From Hanleya hanleyi (taxonomy: Eukaryota > Mollusca > Polyplacophora > Lepidopleurida > Hanleyidae): 64,000 bases of DNA. The notes beneath the pieces are model-generated. The model ran no database searches, was not told the DNA's origin, and saw only the letters and a list, made by a program, of their open reading frames with translations. Positions 10,839 through 24,050 of this stretch are shown one piece after another (positions within the stretch are counted from its first letter, which is position 1; every line of letters starts with the position of its first letter). Location of the stretch: NCBI GenBank assembly GCA_036873755.1, contig JAVTVY010033858.1:1-64000 (forward strand). The letters are read 5' to 3'. Made by a program: the position numbers and the translations under genes.

Positions 10839-11038
10839 GGGCCGTGTGGTCATATCATCCAAGTTGCCACATGAACAGGTACAATAAAAGCGTACCTGAG
10901 ATACAACACATATCACGAATCGTTAGATTCTTGATATGTGCTTTAGAATAGGTTAACCAGAAGACTATTCTGTGAAGTCATGTGACGCAGTCAGTATGTC
11001 GGCACCTCTTCCCACTTCCCTTATATGTGTTGTAATTT
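10839..11038 (+). repeat. 200-bp direct repeat, copy 1
   Basis: Nearly identical to 11934-12133, at an offset of exactly 1095 bp. It runs from GGGCCGTGTGGTCATATC to CTTATATGTGTTGTAATTT. Confidence 0.93.
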
Positions 11039-11326
11039 TTTCCTGTATATGGCGAGATTCTGCTGGTGGACGTTTCGTCCCCGAGGCCCGCCCCCTGTAC
11101 AGACCTTTTGGTCTTTGATATGTGTTGGCACTTGTGGGAAGTTGATGCTGGGTCGACATCGGGCCTTACAGACTAGTCTTTTGTGTTAAATGCCGTCATT
11201 TACATCTGACGACGATACAGCTCACCAATCTCCAATGTACGAGTTGTCACAGCGAAACAGCTCACCAATTACCAGTATACGAGTTGTCAGAGCATTTCCA
11301 TCATAGCTCTCTAGATTTGTATCTAA

Positions 11327-11442
11327 TTACAAGCGTCTAGTCCGTCATTCATAATCCAGCCGTCGTCCATTAGAGAATATCCGCGTCCATAATCCAAAGA
11401 CCTATTCCATTTTCCACATAACAGTATTAGCACCAAATTCAA
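11327..11442 (-). repeat. Short dispersed repeat, full copy
   Basis: Best copy of the repeat also found inside the Gypsy integrase (6562-6680), inside the Gypsy RT (4302-4346) and at 30251-30343. It contains two direct CATAATCCA blocks about 45 bp apart. There are no coding features, so it is a SINE- or MITE-like unit of unknown class. Confidence 0.75.
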
Positions 11443-11933
11443 AAAGACAATCATAGTGTACATAAACATAGGCTTGTTTCCTACAAGAGAGAAGCGGTCA
11501 ACAGTTTTCAATGATGCCGGCAAGACATCATGATGTTCCAAAAATATCAAATCCGTATCGCTGATCAGTATTCTTAATCCATAATATTCGTTATAGAGTC
11601 GTCATCTAAAAAAAGATGTATCTCAGTCACGCTTTGATTGTGACTGTTCATATGAGTACCATGAGGATCTTGAAGTACATGGGTTCATACGGCCCCTAGC
11701 CCCGGGTTAAGCGGAATTAGACACAAGTTACGAAACGTAGCGCCATAGATCTTGCACGCTACGTTCGTATTTTGCTATCAGCATGCGATATGTATCGCCA
11801 AATTTGAGAAACTTTGAGTGGAGGCGCTTGGTGGAATAGCCCTGTTTTATAAGTTTCTGCAACAATGTTTTGTGACGTTGATTAAAATCATCACATTTAA
11901 CACAGGATCTAGCAAATGCTACTAAGCGAGAGC

Positions 11934-12133
11934 GGGCCGTGTGGTCATATCATCCAAGTTGCCACATGAACAGGTACAATAAAAGCGTACCTGAGATACA
12001 ACACATATCACGAATCGTTAGATTCTTGATATGTGCTTTAGAATAGGTTAACCAGAAGACTATTCTGTGAAGTCATGTGACGCAGTCAGTATGTCGGCAC
12101 CTCTTCCCACTTCCCTTATATGTGTTGTAATTT
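11934..12133 (+). repeat. 200-bp direct repeat, copy 2
   Basis: Second copy of the repeat at 10839-11038. The near identity points to a recent duplication inside the TIR-type element. Confidence 0.93.
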
Positions 12134-12309
12134 GGTACAGGCTATAAGGATTAGGGTAAAGGGTACAGTCTCTAGGTTCATTGAAAAGCGCCAAGGGAGA
12201 CAACTCCGTTATGGATAAATCTTTTCTCAAACCTGCACATTTAACTGAGTAGTAAAGTCGAGGTTAGTAGGCGATTCATATTATTTTTGAGGTGAGAACA
12301 ACTCAATTG

Positions 12310-12480
12310 GAGCGATAGGCAAAAGGTGGAAACAATTGACGACGTCCGGCGACTAAAAAGCAACCATATGACTCTACAGGAAAGCTTTCCTCTGTACCTC
12401 ACATTCAGGCCCGAGAATACGGCAGATTCTCAGTCGTAGCCTTAGTTTCTCTGCCGCGCTTTCATTGCGCGTGTTCATGT
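12310..12480. repeat. Dispersed repeat, copy 1
   Basis: Shares with 13063-13217 the blocks GACTAAAAAG, CATATGACTCTACAGGAAAG and GAATACGG, and with 36705-36890 the same blocks in reverse. It lies just inside the inverted end at 12498-12518, so it is probably the subterminal part of that TIR family. Confidence 0.75.
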
Positions 12481-13062
12481 GGAGACAATGAAGTTTTCAC
12501 ACGGCCCCTAGCACCGGCTTGATATGAGCTAACTCGGAAGCTGTGATGACAGATTAGCTAAAATCAATAACTGATCTGATGTTAGTAGATGAGCATTGTG
12601 GACGTCTAATGAAATAAACGCCTCAACATGGGGTAAACCTGGTAAATGCAAGAATATCCAGAAAAACTCACCTGCAATGCCCGACGTCGTACGGCTTAAA
12701 TTTCCCACCAAAACTATAAATCTACATATATTTGTCGAGCGACCTGTACAGAGGGCGTGCCGCTGCTACGAACTAATGATACACCTTGTGTGTCTTTTTC
12801 ATTTGTCCGTTGACTTGTGCGTTCCTCCTGGCATATTGAAAAGCTGATTCTTTATAGTAGAATCCCCTTTTTAATATGCAATTTCTCTTACAAGAAACAA
12901 TTCTTCCTCTATAAAAAACGATTTTCTTTTAAAAAAGTGTCTTTTGCAAACATTGTTGGCGATCGTTACAATGCTGCACAATAAAAAGGTATCACAAGGT
13001 ATCAATCGTGAGGCTCGGGGACTAACAGTCCACCAGCAGAATCCTACCATACATAGGTAATA

Positions 13063-13217
13063 CACTGGAGCGATATGCAAGAGGTGGGAAAAATTGACAT
13101 CTGGAGACTAAAAAGTAACCATATGACTCTACAGGAAAGTTTTTTTCGGAACCTCACATTCAGACACCAGAATACGGTGGATTCTCAGATGTAGCCTTAG
13201 TATCTTAGCCGCGCTAA
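13063..13217. repeat. Dispersed repeat, copy 2
   Basis: Same orientation as 12310-12480, with diverged ends; the flanking TIR motif is missing. The sequence between the two copies (12531-13062) holds nothing I recognise. Confidence 0.75.
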
Positions 13218-15435
13218 TACATACAAGATATATAAAAATTATATAATCACATATATATAGCTGTAGTCCTTGAATCAAAAGAACATTTTCTTTGATAATG
13301 GTCAGAGATTTATTCACGCGAAGGCAAATATTCTGTCCGTTATACCCTGTCTTTCTCCTGCACAGTCTAAGATACTTGTTTGAGAGGCCGTATGGCAAGC
13401 AGTTTGACTTTTTATCTACGAGTTTATACCTACGAGTGAAGCCCTCTACCGACAAATCACATGTTCATGTAATAAATCAAAAAAACACAACTAAAGTGGT
13501 TTGGGTGATGTAGGAATTGCTGTCCCTTTAGAGGGTCAAAATTGGTCATTTTTTTTATTTCTTCATTCAAATATTCACTATTTCCTCTAACATTTGGTGA
13601 CAAAAGGAAATCAAAATTATAAATAGAAGTGCTTCAATATTAGGATTAAAAATTTAGTTACCGAGGCTCTGGAAAAATTAAACAGATTGCCTTAGCTTGG
13701 GCCTGGCTACTATTATTTTTGTCTGTTAAATTTCCCTTTCCAAAAACTCATTTCCACAGTATTATGGTAAGCTGATTATCTATTAGTCCTACTTATTTAC
13801 ATTAATCTACCCCCTTCTGATCAAAACCATGCAAACATCCGTATTTTTGTTTCTAATTATAACAGTGACACTTCACTCAGACACCCGCCGTGAAATGTCT
13901 ACACAGGTGTGAACAATTCTCAGCTGAACAAGTTTTAGCAAGTTTTTTAAGTTTAAATTGGACTTTAAGCCGCCTTGATGAAAAAACTTAGTGTAATAGT
14001 TATCCAGAATAAACGGAAATTCGAGTAGATCCCATTAGACAGATTAAAAATGTATTTGACAATAGAATTCAAGCAAAAAAATTGGAATAATTCATCAGAT
14101 GTATAGTTGGACACATTTTGCCCGATTTCTAGCCTTTCATTTTTGTACAAAATCCGAGATTCAAACGTTTATTTCTCGAAAACTATCCATGCTATGCTTT
14201 TGAAATTTGCTTGTTACTTATAAGGTTATCTACTAAACTTTATTAGTTTTTCAATTATTCAACTTTTAAGACAAACGACCGTAAAATATTACGTTTTTTC
14301 AATTTATTTTTGTAAAATAGCTGTAAAAACAAAACCAGGCAAAAATTAAAAAAGTGAGATAAAGTTTACTAGTTCGAATTGTCTCCTATCAAGGTATACC
14401 ATCAAAGTTGAGACAAGACCAACAGTTATCACGGAATTTCAATTGAAAAATGGACGCCATTGTTTTCATTTTAATTTTTTTAAATTGGAATATTTTCTAC
14501 ACAGTAGCAGCGTCGGTTATACAAATCATATAGATGGAATCCCTACGGTGCACGCTTTCATAAACTATATAGTTTATTATGGTTATCTTGTATATTTATT
14601 GATACAGACGACAAGTTGTCACGGGGGTGCAAAAACTGCCTCTAAGGGGACAGCTATCCTTAATAGCGGGCCCTATCAAAACACCAGTATATGTCATACG
14701 TCAAAGTATGCTAATGAAACAAAATCCTCAGTACAAGGTCATGGGATTAAATATATAATATTGCAGATCTACGTATCCATCGTGAGTTATTGACATGTCA
14801 TTATTTAAATATAAAGGGGGTGAGACGGAAAGGGAATTATGACTATTTCGGGAAAGCTGACCAGCATGGACCTTGTCTGTACCGATACATGCGATAGTCG
14901 TACTATTATGGTTGGCATTTAATGAAGGAGATCAGGCATACCCACACATACAACAATAAATAAATCTCTCTGACCCGTAGCAGGGGGCAAAGCTCTTACG
15001 ATAAAGGGAGAACTAGCCAAGCTTCAATGAATCAATATGGCTTCTTTTAATCTGCATATGATGTGAGTACTTGTGTAATCAGAAATCCTATTGCCGTTAC
15101 AGATTGAAAGATTTGCGTGAGGATATATATCTGAACATGTCCCTGTAAACTCAAGCGTTATTTGTCGAACGTTCCGATCACTTTCCAATGCTGTGTTATA
15201 TCTATGTTGACCTTGTGGGAGGAGGGGGGAGATCCATTCGGATGTACACAGAAACTCATGCGCGGGGTGGGCCCGCCACAGTGCGTCATCACCAGGACGG
15301 CCTCCGTTATCGAGGACAGGGAAATTGTGGAGCGACCCTTTGAAACAGAACATGCGCTGTGTGCAGGTTTATTCTCGTTCTGAACAGGAAGCCTTCCATG
15401 CTATGGTTCCTACTTTGACATGTCCCCATGTTTAA
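13218..15435. other. AT-rich DNA, no gene recognised
   Basis: Open frames at 13129-13455 (minus), 14443-14793 (plus) and 15024-15353 (minus) have no domain I can name and look like chance frames. A small exon could be missed here. Confidence 0.4.
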
Positions 15436-15439
15436 TGAT

Positions 15440-15670
15440 ACCATCAAATATACAGTCTTTGCTGATATCATCAAATCATTTAATGATATCAGCAAATCAA
15501 TTGCCGATATCAGCAAATCCTTTGATGATATCAGCAAATCATTTGCTGATATCAACAAATAAGGCGTATTTACCGATATCAGCAAATACCTTATTGATAT
15601 CAACAAATCCTTTAGTGATATCAAATGATTTGAAGGTATCAGCAAATATTTACTGATATCATCAATTACA
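15440..15670. repeat. GATATC-centred minisatellite
   Basis: About ten units of 24 bp or multiples of 12 bp built on TGATATCAGCAAATCATTTG. The GATATC palindrome and the paired CAAAT/ATTTG blocks make the array nearly self-complementary. Both strands are therefore open: the plus strand reads ISANHLLIS and the minus strand LLISANDLL. Confidence 0.9.
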
Positions 15671-18195
15671 GAATAAATAGTAAAACGGCTTGCCATAAGG
15701 CTGTCCTGTAAAACTTTTATGGGGATTTACGTCCCAAGAATTTTCTAGTGGATTATCTATATCGGTGCATCATATAAACATTTGCTCTAATTGCTCGTCT
15801 TCACGTCTATGCCATTTGACATTTTGCATGGTCTTTGATTTCTCCACTTACACTGAGGTGCAGCTAAATCTTTTTAAAGCTTAACACCTCTAGCCTTCAC
15901 AGTTAGGTTTTGATGACGTGACGTCTGGCTGAGTTGCGTTTGATAAAAAACACCTGTATTCTGCGCGTAACATCCACGGGAACGTACTGATCTAGTTTCA
16001 TGTCACACCAGGTCAATAACCAAGTACAAATTCGCGGGGAGTAAAAAAGATTTGTCCCATGTTAAACGATAGTAAAAAGGTATTCAGACCATCAGTACTA
16101 CTTGTATGAAGAAAGTAGAACAGTCAGATGTTCTGTCTTCCCTCAACGTATCAAAGAGATTTGGTCATATTTTACCATTTCACAATTTTGGTCATGTTTT
16201 GCAATACAGGCCTCTTTTCCATGATTCAATATTCCGCCATCGTCCATTATTATTATAAGCTTTCTTTCAATTCGAGATACAGGCCCATTTCCAACTGTTC
16301 GAATAGAATTACCTACAAAGATTTCATAGATATGAGTATTATTAGGCAAGCGGCCAGACCTCAGGCTTTCGAAATTTAATCAACCCTAAGTACAAAAAGA
16401 TGATACGTGGCTAGTTTTATTCTTTCTGGCGGAAGAAAGACATTATTACATGTTGTCCTCACATACATGTGTGTGGTAGCCATGGAAACATCAATACAAG
16501 TGAACCCATATAAAGCTCCTTGGTTTTGACATGAACAAACGCAAAACGGGTGGTCGACATTTTTTATGAAGTAGTATGGTTGACAAACATTTTTCTGTGA
16601 AAAAAAGGAAATTCATTTGAATGAATCGACAGCTTCTCGTCTGGTAATGACTGACTTGTATTTCGTCATATTTCATTGTGTGGTTGCTTGACTGCATGTA
16701 TCTCGCCTCAATCCACATTAAATTAATACATATTATTCCGAGTAACACATCTGACCAATAAAGTCATTTATTGTGCAATCCTAGAAAGCGTCTTTAAGAT
16801 GAGCAATTCTATTGTAAACATCCCGTCAGACGAATAATGTCACTGTGAACTGGGAAAGATTGTAGTTGATCATTATACAAACTGTACGTTTTCAATAGTC
16901 CAGGACGTGTAGCTTATGAACCCATGATCTTGTCTGGTAACCGCCAGAGATCAAAACATTTCGTAGAAAAGGGTGATTATATTTTGTGTCCCGTTCATCC
17001 TTATGAACGGCATTTGGACGTCTCTGAGTTGTTTGGGCCTCTTCGCATAATCTCGCAAATGAGACACATGCTCTATTGTCTTCAATCCCTCTCTTCAATT
17101 ATGGAGAAATTGTATGACCTCAATTAAAATACTCATATGTATCAGTGACCGCTGAGCACCCCGCCTCCCCGCCCCCCACAGTTTTTGGGACCGCAATGTT
17201 ATAAGTCATATCTTAGATAGCACCACCAGTCCAACATTTAACATGACCGGTATAGAGTTCAGCCCGCCCTCAATTAAATTTCACTTCCCGCTTCGCGCAA
17301 AGGTCGTGTTTCTGGCAATATTATCACTTGTTTTTAGTTCATGAAATTTTTCTACATATACATGTACCATCACAATTGTAACAGACTATCCGATAATCAG
17401 GTGATATTTCAAGTATTGAATACCACGAGTGCGATATCTTTGTATTGAATTATTTCAGTTCCTCTTCATAAACACAAATTACCCACCGGGAAGTCATTTT
17501 CGGCATGCACGGCTGGGTAGATGGGTCGAGCCTTACACTAGCAAAATATAGGTCAACTCGTAATTAGATACAATTGAATGTGCGCATCAGAGAAGTACAT
17601 TATGCAGAATCTGCAAATGCAATATATGAAGTTTGTGAGGATGATTCGTGTGAGGTACACTATTTTTTGAACGCTCAGCGTGATTTCATTTAGAATTGGA
17701 ATGCAAACTTTCGTTCTCTACTAAATAGAAAGTCTAACATTGATTTCAAAAACTAAATTTGTGTCCCTACAAAATATGAGGGAATAACTCCCAAAATTGT
17801 CAACTGAGGGTATTCTCCCTTGATTTGAGAAAGTTTGTCTTCAGTTGTACAGGATATAAATCACGCACACGTTTGATGAAATAGAATTAATGTATGGAAT
17901 ATGCGGGAAATTTTCACTAGGGAACTATTTGAGACAAGATAGATTGGTGTCCATTAATTTAGGAATCTGACCCGAAATGCTAATTGGACTTTAGTGCAGT
18001 AAATTTAACCGATATTGTCATCAGCTGTCACCAAACGGGCACACATTTGTAAAAATAATAATGTACGCTTACAAAATTAAATATGCGTTATGAAATCATA
18101 GGACCAATCATGTGGCCGTAATTGGTAATTTTCTAATGTTTTTCTTTTCATCTAACTGATGTAGTAAATATTTATGATACATTTAGCATGAATGC
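15671..18195. other. AT-rich DNA, no gene recognised
   Basis: Short open frames at 16128-16379, 16491-16748 and 16892-17127 show no known domain. A few TATA-like and CA-rich stretches are present but nothing I can assign. Confidence 0.4.
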
Positions 18196-18199
18196 CTAT

Positions 18200-18375
18200 C
18201 TACATGTACACCACGGTGAGAATATTCACATCTGGTTAAAGATAGTTACATCACAGTGAGAATATTATCACCAAGGTGAGAATATTAACACTGTGATGAG
18301 AATACATCCACCCCGGTGTGAATATAATGACCCCGGTGTGACTATTTTCGCCCCGGGATGGAAATTTTTGATTCT
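18200..18375. repeat. Degenerate GGTGAGAATATT tandem repeat
   Basis: Five to seven blocks such as CACGGTGAGAATATTCAC, CAAGGTGAGAATATTAAC and CCCGGTGTGAATATAATG, spaced about 25-35 bp. Related AATATT blocks recur at 19007-19060 (GTAAATATTTTAACAGGGG), which may be the other end of one element. Confidence 0.65.
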
Positions 18376-18764
18376 TCTAAATATGCTCGCCGCGATATAA
18401 TTGTTCTCGCCGCTATTTTCACTATTATTACAATTTAGAAGTGACTGAGTATCCAATATCTTGCTTCTAATTAGTCCAATATTTTTAAAAATAGTTTTAC
18501 CCTTTCCATCCAATTGGAAGCACTAGCATCAGTGGGCATCCTAAAAATTCATACAAAACTCCAAATGTTTTGTGGTTTATCTCCCAATATCATCACTTAA
18601 TATTTTATTATCCCACTGTATCCAATCACTTGAACAGGATACCTCTCCAGTTCTGGAAATATCATGTACAGGTAACTGTGCCAGGGGGGTCCCAATCTCT
18701 CGCTGTGGCTATGTATGGGGATTATAACCTAGAAGGTATACCCTGAAACATTGACCTCTATACC

Positions 18765-18850
18765 CTTCGGACATTCCCGGACATTTTCGGAGATGATCGA
18801 ACATTGCCGGAGATGACCGGACATTGCCGATTATTGCCGGCCCTTCCCGA
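18765..18850. repeat. CGGACATTGCCGG short repeat
   Basis: Repeated CCGGACATT and CCGGAGATGA blocks with a period of about 19 bp, followed by a TTGCCGG pair. Low-complexity tandem DNA. Confidence 0.6.
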
Positions 18851-19285
18851 AGATTGAGACGAAGCTGACTGTGTATCCAAGATTTTGCTCCAGTTCTCGA
18901 AATATCATGTACATGTAACCGTGGTAACTGCCTCTCTACATTCAGGATATCAGTAACTGTTTGAGGAATTTCAGCACAGGAATTTCCGGGCATTCACTTG
19001 CTTCGCCGTGTAAATATTTTAACAGGGGTATAAATATTTTAACAACCCTGTGAATATCTTAAATGGCCACCCTACCAAACTTTCTGCGCTATCCCCGGAA
19101 CCACAAGAAATGCAGAACTGAAACTCCGCGACTTTATCTTTTATCATATTGGGGTCATTTTGAGCCTATTTGCATGACTCCCGAGCAGAGGCTCATGGGG
19201 GAAATTCAAGATGTCGACCACGTGGGGTATCAGAAAAGTGATTTTTTTTCGTCATATTTCTTGAAAATTTCTCCTTTCCGCGATG

Positions 19286-19580
19286 AAAAGTGGACAAAAA
19301 CTATTTTATTTCACATCACATTAATATTTACTAATTTATTATGCAGTTTTTGCGGAAAAATTGGATAAATAAAAAATTCGAAAAATCTGACCAAAAAATG
19401 CCGTTTTGGATTTTTTACATTTTCTGATAGAGCTTGACCCAAGGGTATGGTGTGGTAAGTTTCAGCTCCCTAGCTCAAGGGGTAAGAAAAATAATTAGGG
19501 AGAGGCCATTTCGCCCTCCCCCCACCCCCTGGGCCAGGATACGTCCCAAAAAGCCCAGGCCAGATAGGATTAATCAACGC
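19286..19580 (+). repeat. Dispersed repeat related to 33102-33409
   Basis: Shares AAAGTGGACAAAAACTATTT, AAAATCTGACC, GAGCTTGACCCAAGGGTATG and GGCCAGAT in the same order with the insert in the LINE at 33.1 kb. The element may begin upstream at about 19063, since the 33.1-kb copy may be truncated. Class unknown. Confidence 0.75.
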
Positions 19581-19598
19581 TTTTTTTCTGGGTGTGCT

Positions 19599-21331
19599 TT
19601 TTAAGTTGGAAAGGTGCTGTATATTTGAAATGAAGAGACGGGGAGTGGAGGCATATATTTGTCTACAAATAGAGGCTACGGAAATGTGATAATGTGATCT
19701 TGGCTTTTTTTATTTGACAACCACAGTTACACGACCGACAGTCGGCAACGTGTGAGCAGTAGTACGAACATAAATGGATGATATTCAGAACAAAAGCGGA
19801 ATATATACAGACATACGCAAAGATTCACATTTAGTTGTGAAAAGGGAAGGCATAATGTCCCGAAACATCCCCAATTATATTTCCACAGCGTTGCGTCTGT
19901 TTGAAAATTTCAATAAAAAATGCTGATAACGTTAATGCCTTTTAAATGTTAAAATTTTAGTGTGCTTCACGAAATCTAGTACATAAAACCCAACCGTTCT
20001 TATACACTAATCAACGTCTACAAAGCATATACAATAATGACTGTAAAATTGATTTTTGAAATATAGGATCTCAGTTCAAAAGGGACCATCGAATCTCAGT
20101 TGGACATGCCAGGAAGCCCTAGTTAAAAAATGAGTCAATCGCATCCACGCTGGAGAAGCGACTGTCGATTTATGTAGAAGAGGCAAGCCTCTGTCATTCA
20201 TTTCATTATTATTTTATTTTTACGGTTTTGTCTCTACCTTGTAATTCATCGATATAATTGCCGGAATAAAGCCTTGCTAGAGCCAGGAGATATAGAAATA
20301 TTTCCGCTTTATGTACAGCTAATCCCATGTCATCAGAGGGGTAATTATTCATACGAACTGCCAGCTATACCCTCTGATTGCTCTGGTGTTAAAAACGCAG
20401 AGTGTATCTATTTGAGCGCATGGCTTTCGGTCAATTAGCATCGTTCGTAACTATATGGGGCGAAGTGGGCTCAGAATGTCACAGATAGACAGAAAATTGC
20501 AACGTCAACTCTTTTCAAATATAGTTGACCAGTTGACTTGTTCCTTCTTCTGTGAGATATATTAGATCTCTCCCTCTCCTCTCTCCTATTGCATATACGC
20601 GCTTCCTGTGTCGCTCGAAATTAATAAAGACTGAATGCGCATGCGCGCCGCGTACTGCAACTCAGTGCAGTCACGGGGTGTTATAGATTATAAGCTCTGA
20701 AATGGATATTGTATACAACCTTAAACTGGAATAACATTTTATTCTGGATGATACAACTCCTCTCTTCATAATCGAACTGATGGGCAACGGGAGGTTCCAT
20801 TCTCGTTTTCAAGCAACAGTGAACAAAAAACAAAATGAGGGATATATTTCCAAGATGTTCAGGTGGCGAGTAGCCGGGAATGGAAATGTCTATTGTGAAA
20901 ACCTTTCATCAAAGATTTTGAATGAGACGAATAAAGCTCACCGAACTCAAATGTGGCCAAGAATGATCTACAGATCTTCAACGTCCGGCAAGCCTGAGAT
21001 TTTCCGCGTTTTTTATTTTTTTTTTATTTTACCACGATCCTCTTTGTATTGTAGACGTAGACAAAGTATTCTACGATAGACTGGCATTGGCAAAGGAGAA
21101 TGGAGCATTTCCATCATAGTACATATTGTTGGAAAGCTTGAAATATAGTCTTTCAAACTGAGTATACGGTAGGTATATTTCCATTTCTTTCTTATTGATC
21201 ACTTCAGTGTCGATACCAATTATGAATTGCTAAAAACTGCCGATACAGAGAGAGTTCAAGACATACATTGCCATACATACATCACATATAAGAGGCGCGT
21301 TACACAGCCAGAAAAATGATAGCGCTCACCA
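19599..21331 (+). repeat. Tandem segmental duplication, copy 1
   Basis: About 1.73 kb beginning near AGTTGGAAAGGTGCTGTATA and ending GATAGCGCTCACCA, followed at once by copy 2. Most blocks can be followed one to one, with scattered substitutions and small indels. The unit has only short open frames (such as 20780-21079) and no recognised protein. It contains a CT-rich promoter-like stretch and a GCGCATGCGCGCC block near 20636. Confidence 0.9.
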
Positions 21332-21332
21332 G

Positions 21333-24050
21333 CGCTTTTGAAGTTGAAAAGGTGCTGTATATTTGAAATGAAGAGACGGGGAGTGGAGGAATATATTTGT
21401 CTACAACTAGAGGCTACGGAAATGTGATAATGTAATTTTGGCTTTTTTTATTTGACAACCGCAGTTACACGACCACCAGTCGGCAAAGTGTGAGCAGTGG
21501 TACGAACATAAATGGATGATATTCAGAACAAAAGCGGAATATACAGGCATACGAAATGATTCACATTTAGTTGTGAAAAGCGAAGGCATAATGTGCCGGA
21601 ATATTCCCAATAATATTTCCCCAGCATTGCGTCTGTTTGGAAATTTAAAAAAAAATGCTGATAACGTTAATGCCCTTTAATTTTTTAAATTCCTACGAAG
21701 TAGGCTACAGATCGCAAATTGTCCGGTAATGAGTGAGTGAGTCAGTCCATCCGAATCCTTTCGTCGGCAAAATAAGGAGAACCGTTGACATTAGAACCTT
21801 GATTTTTGGCATGAACGTGCATTAGGGCATTGTTACCAGCAAGTTCTGGTCTGAAATAATTCTGATTAAAATTAGATTTATAATTAACACTTCAGTATAT
21901 TGTTATATATATGTAAGCTGTAGCCTGTAGCGTGTATCCTGTTTCACATCCAAACATGTCATCATTGCCAAGAAAACTGTGGTCCGTTTTGCTCCAGCGT
22001 TTTATCGCATTTAATGACTAGGCCTATCAGTTACTCTCCGGCTAAAAATACCCTACTGCATATACCCTCAAAAATTCAGCGCTGTTTGCACAACGAAGCT
22101 GAGGTGGTTTAACGTTTATCATAAAGAAAATCACCGATCAACTGCCATAGAATATAATGTGAAACAAGGAAACCGGAATAGTACATTCATCAGATTGCCG
22201 ATACCCAAAATGTGTTGTCTCATATATCTAGATAACAACGTGATGTAGAGATGCTATTTATTCGTCTTTGTACCGGTTATGCTCAGAAGAATCACATAGA
22301 ATCATTATTATCTTGTGCATAGAAGGTGTTGGTCTCGAGTTGAATTACCGTAAACTACATAAATGCTACCTTTCTATACTATAGTACTATATATAAAAAT
22401 TTGGTGTATTGTTGGGAAAATAATGTGATTTAAAAAGTTGTTTTGATCCTGGACAAGGGCACTAAAAACCACTAAAGAGATGTAGATGTATTTTCACACG
22501 TAAAGCTTGAAATCTAGTGAACCTATATTATTCAATCTGTTTCCTTTAAAAAAAAAATGTAAAATTAAATCGGTGATCGTTATTTATTTTGGAATGAAGG
22601 CGCATTAGGAGACTGTTACCAACAAGTTCTGAGCTGACCTATTTTTGATGGAAATTTCTGGTGATTTTTGATTTTTGTTCGCGTTCGAGTCCTAATGCCT
22701 GCTGTACTTCGTAGGTCCTGTGACGTTAGTCACACTGCTCATGTTTTAATATGCTTTACGAAATCTAGTACATAAAAGCCAACCGTTCTTATACACTAAT
22801 CAACGTCTACAAAGCATATACAATAATGACTAAAATTGATTTTTGAAATATAGGGTCTCAGTTCAAAAGGGACCATCGAATCCCAGTTGGTCATGTCACG
22901 AAGTGCTACTTAAACAATGAGTCAATCACATCCACGTTGGAGAAGCGACTGTGGATTTATGTAGAAGAGGCAAGCCTCTCTCATTCATTTCATTATTATT
23001 TTATTTTTTACGGTTTTATCTCTACCTTGTAATTCATCGATATAATTGCCGGAATCAAGCCTTGCCAGAGCCAGGAGTTATAGAAATATTTCCGCTTTAT
23101 GTACAGCTAATCCCACGTCATCAGAGGGGTAATTATTCATACGAACTGCCAGCTATACCCTCTGATTGCTCTGGTGTTAAAACGCAGAGTGTAGCTATTT
23201 GAGCGCATGGCTTTCTGTCAATTAGCATCGTTCATAACCATATGGGGCGGAGTGGGCTCAGAATGTCACAGATAGACAGAAAATTGCAACGTCAACTCTT
23301 TTCAAATATAGTTGACCAGTTGACTTGTTCCTTCTTCTGTGAGATATATTAGATCTCTCCCTCTCCTCTCTCCTATTGCATATACGCGCTTCCTGTGTCG
23401 CTCGAAATTAATAAAGACTGAATGCGCATTCGCGCCGCGTACTACAGCTCAGTGCAGTCACGGGGTTTTATAGATTATAAGCTCTGAAATGGAGAATGTA
23501 TACAACCTTAAACTGGAATAGCATTTTATTCTGGATGATACGACTCCTCTCTTCATAGTCAAACTGATGAGCAACGGGAGGTTCCATTCTCGTTTTCAAG
23601 CAACAGTGAACAAAAAACAAAATGAGGGATATATTTCCAAGATAGCCGGGAATGGAAATGTCTATTGTGAAAACCTTTCATCAACGATTTCGAATGAGAC
23701 GAATAAAGCCCACCGAACTCAAATGTGGCCAAGAGTAATCTTTTTTTTTACCACGATCCTCTTTGTATTGTAGAGGTAGAAAAAAAATTCTACGATAGAC
23801 TGGCATTGGCAAAGGAGAATGGAGCATTTCCATCATAGTACATATTGTTGGAAAGCTTGAAATATAGTCTTTCAAACTGAGTATACGGTAGGTATATTTC
23901 CATTTCTTTCCTATTGTTCACTTCAGTGTCGATACCAATTTTGAATTGCTAAAAACTGCCGATACAGAGAGGGTTCAAGACAAACATTGCCATACATACA
24001 TCACATATAACAGGCGCGTTACACAGCCAGAAAAATGATAGCGCTCACCA
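21333..24050 (+). repeat. Tandem segmental duplication, copy 2
   Basis: Second copy of 19599-21331, ending with the same GATAGCGCTCACCA about 300 bp downstream of the Toll-like receptor stop codon. It is longer because of an insertion at about 21691-22742. It lacks short segments of copy 1 near 23642 and 23742. Confidence 0.9.
21691..22742. mobile_element. About 1.05-kb insertion with CCTACGAAGTA ends
   Basis: This segment is absent from copy 1 of the duplication. CCTACGAAGTA at 21692-21702 is mirrored by TACTTCGTAGG at 22705-22715. A further 27 bp beyond the second inverted end is also missing from copy 1, so the exact border is open. Degenerate repeats inside (GCATTAGG...CTGTTACCA with CAAGTTCTG) occur near each end. 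No transposase is seen, so it is a non-autonomous element. Confidence 0.7.

Larger units (their letters stand above)
10805..12530. mobile_element. TIR-type repeat family, rearranged copy
   Basis: The motif CCGGTGCTAGGGGCCGTGTG lies at 10828-10847 and its reverse complement at 12498-12518. A degenerate reverse copy lies at about 11690-11711. They form inverted ends around non-coding DNA that contains a 200-bp direct repeat. TAGGG at the inner edge fits a hAT-like terminus, but no clear target-site duplication or transposase is visible, so the class is uncertain. A related copy lies at 36680-36900. Confidence 0.6.

Noticed and set aside
15307..15696. Minus-strand frame of 129 residues with LLIS repeats
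   Set aside because: It is the GATATC minisatellite; the plus strand is open in the same way.
20780..21079. Open frame of 99 residues in duplication copy 1
   Set aside because: Copy 2 has deletions that break it, and no domain is recognisable.
23562..23580. ACTGATGAGCAACGGGAGG as a hammerhead ribozyme core
   Set aside because: No GAAA after a closing stem, and copy 1 of the duplication has CTGATGGGC instead.
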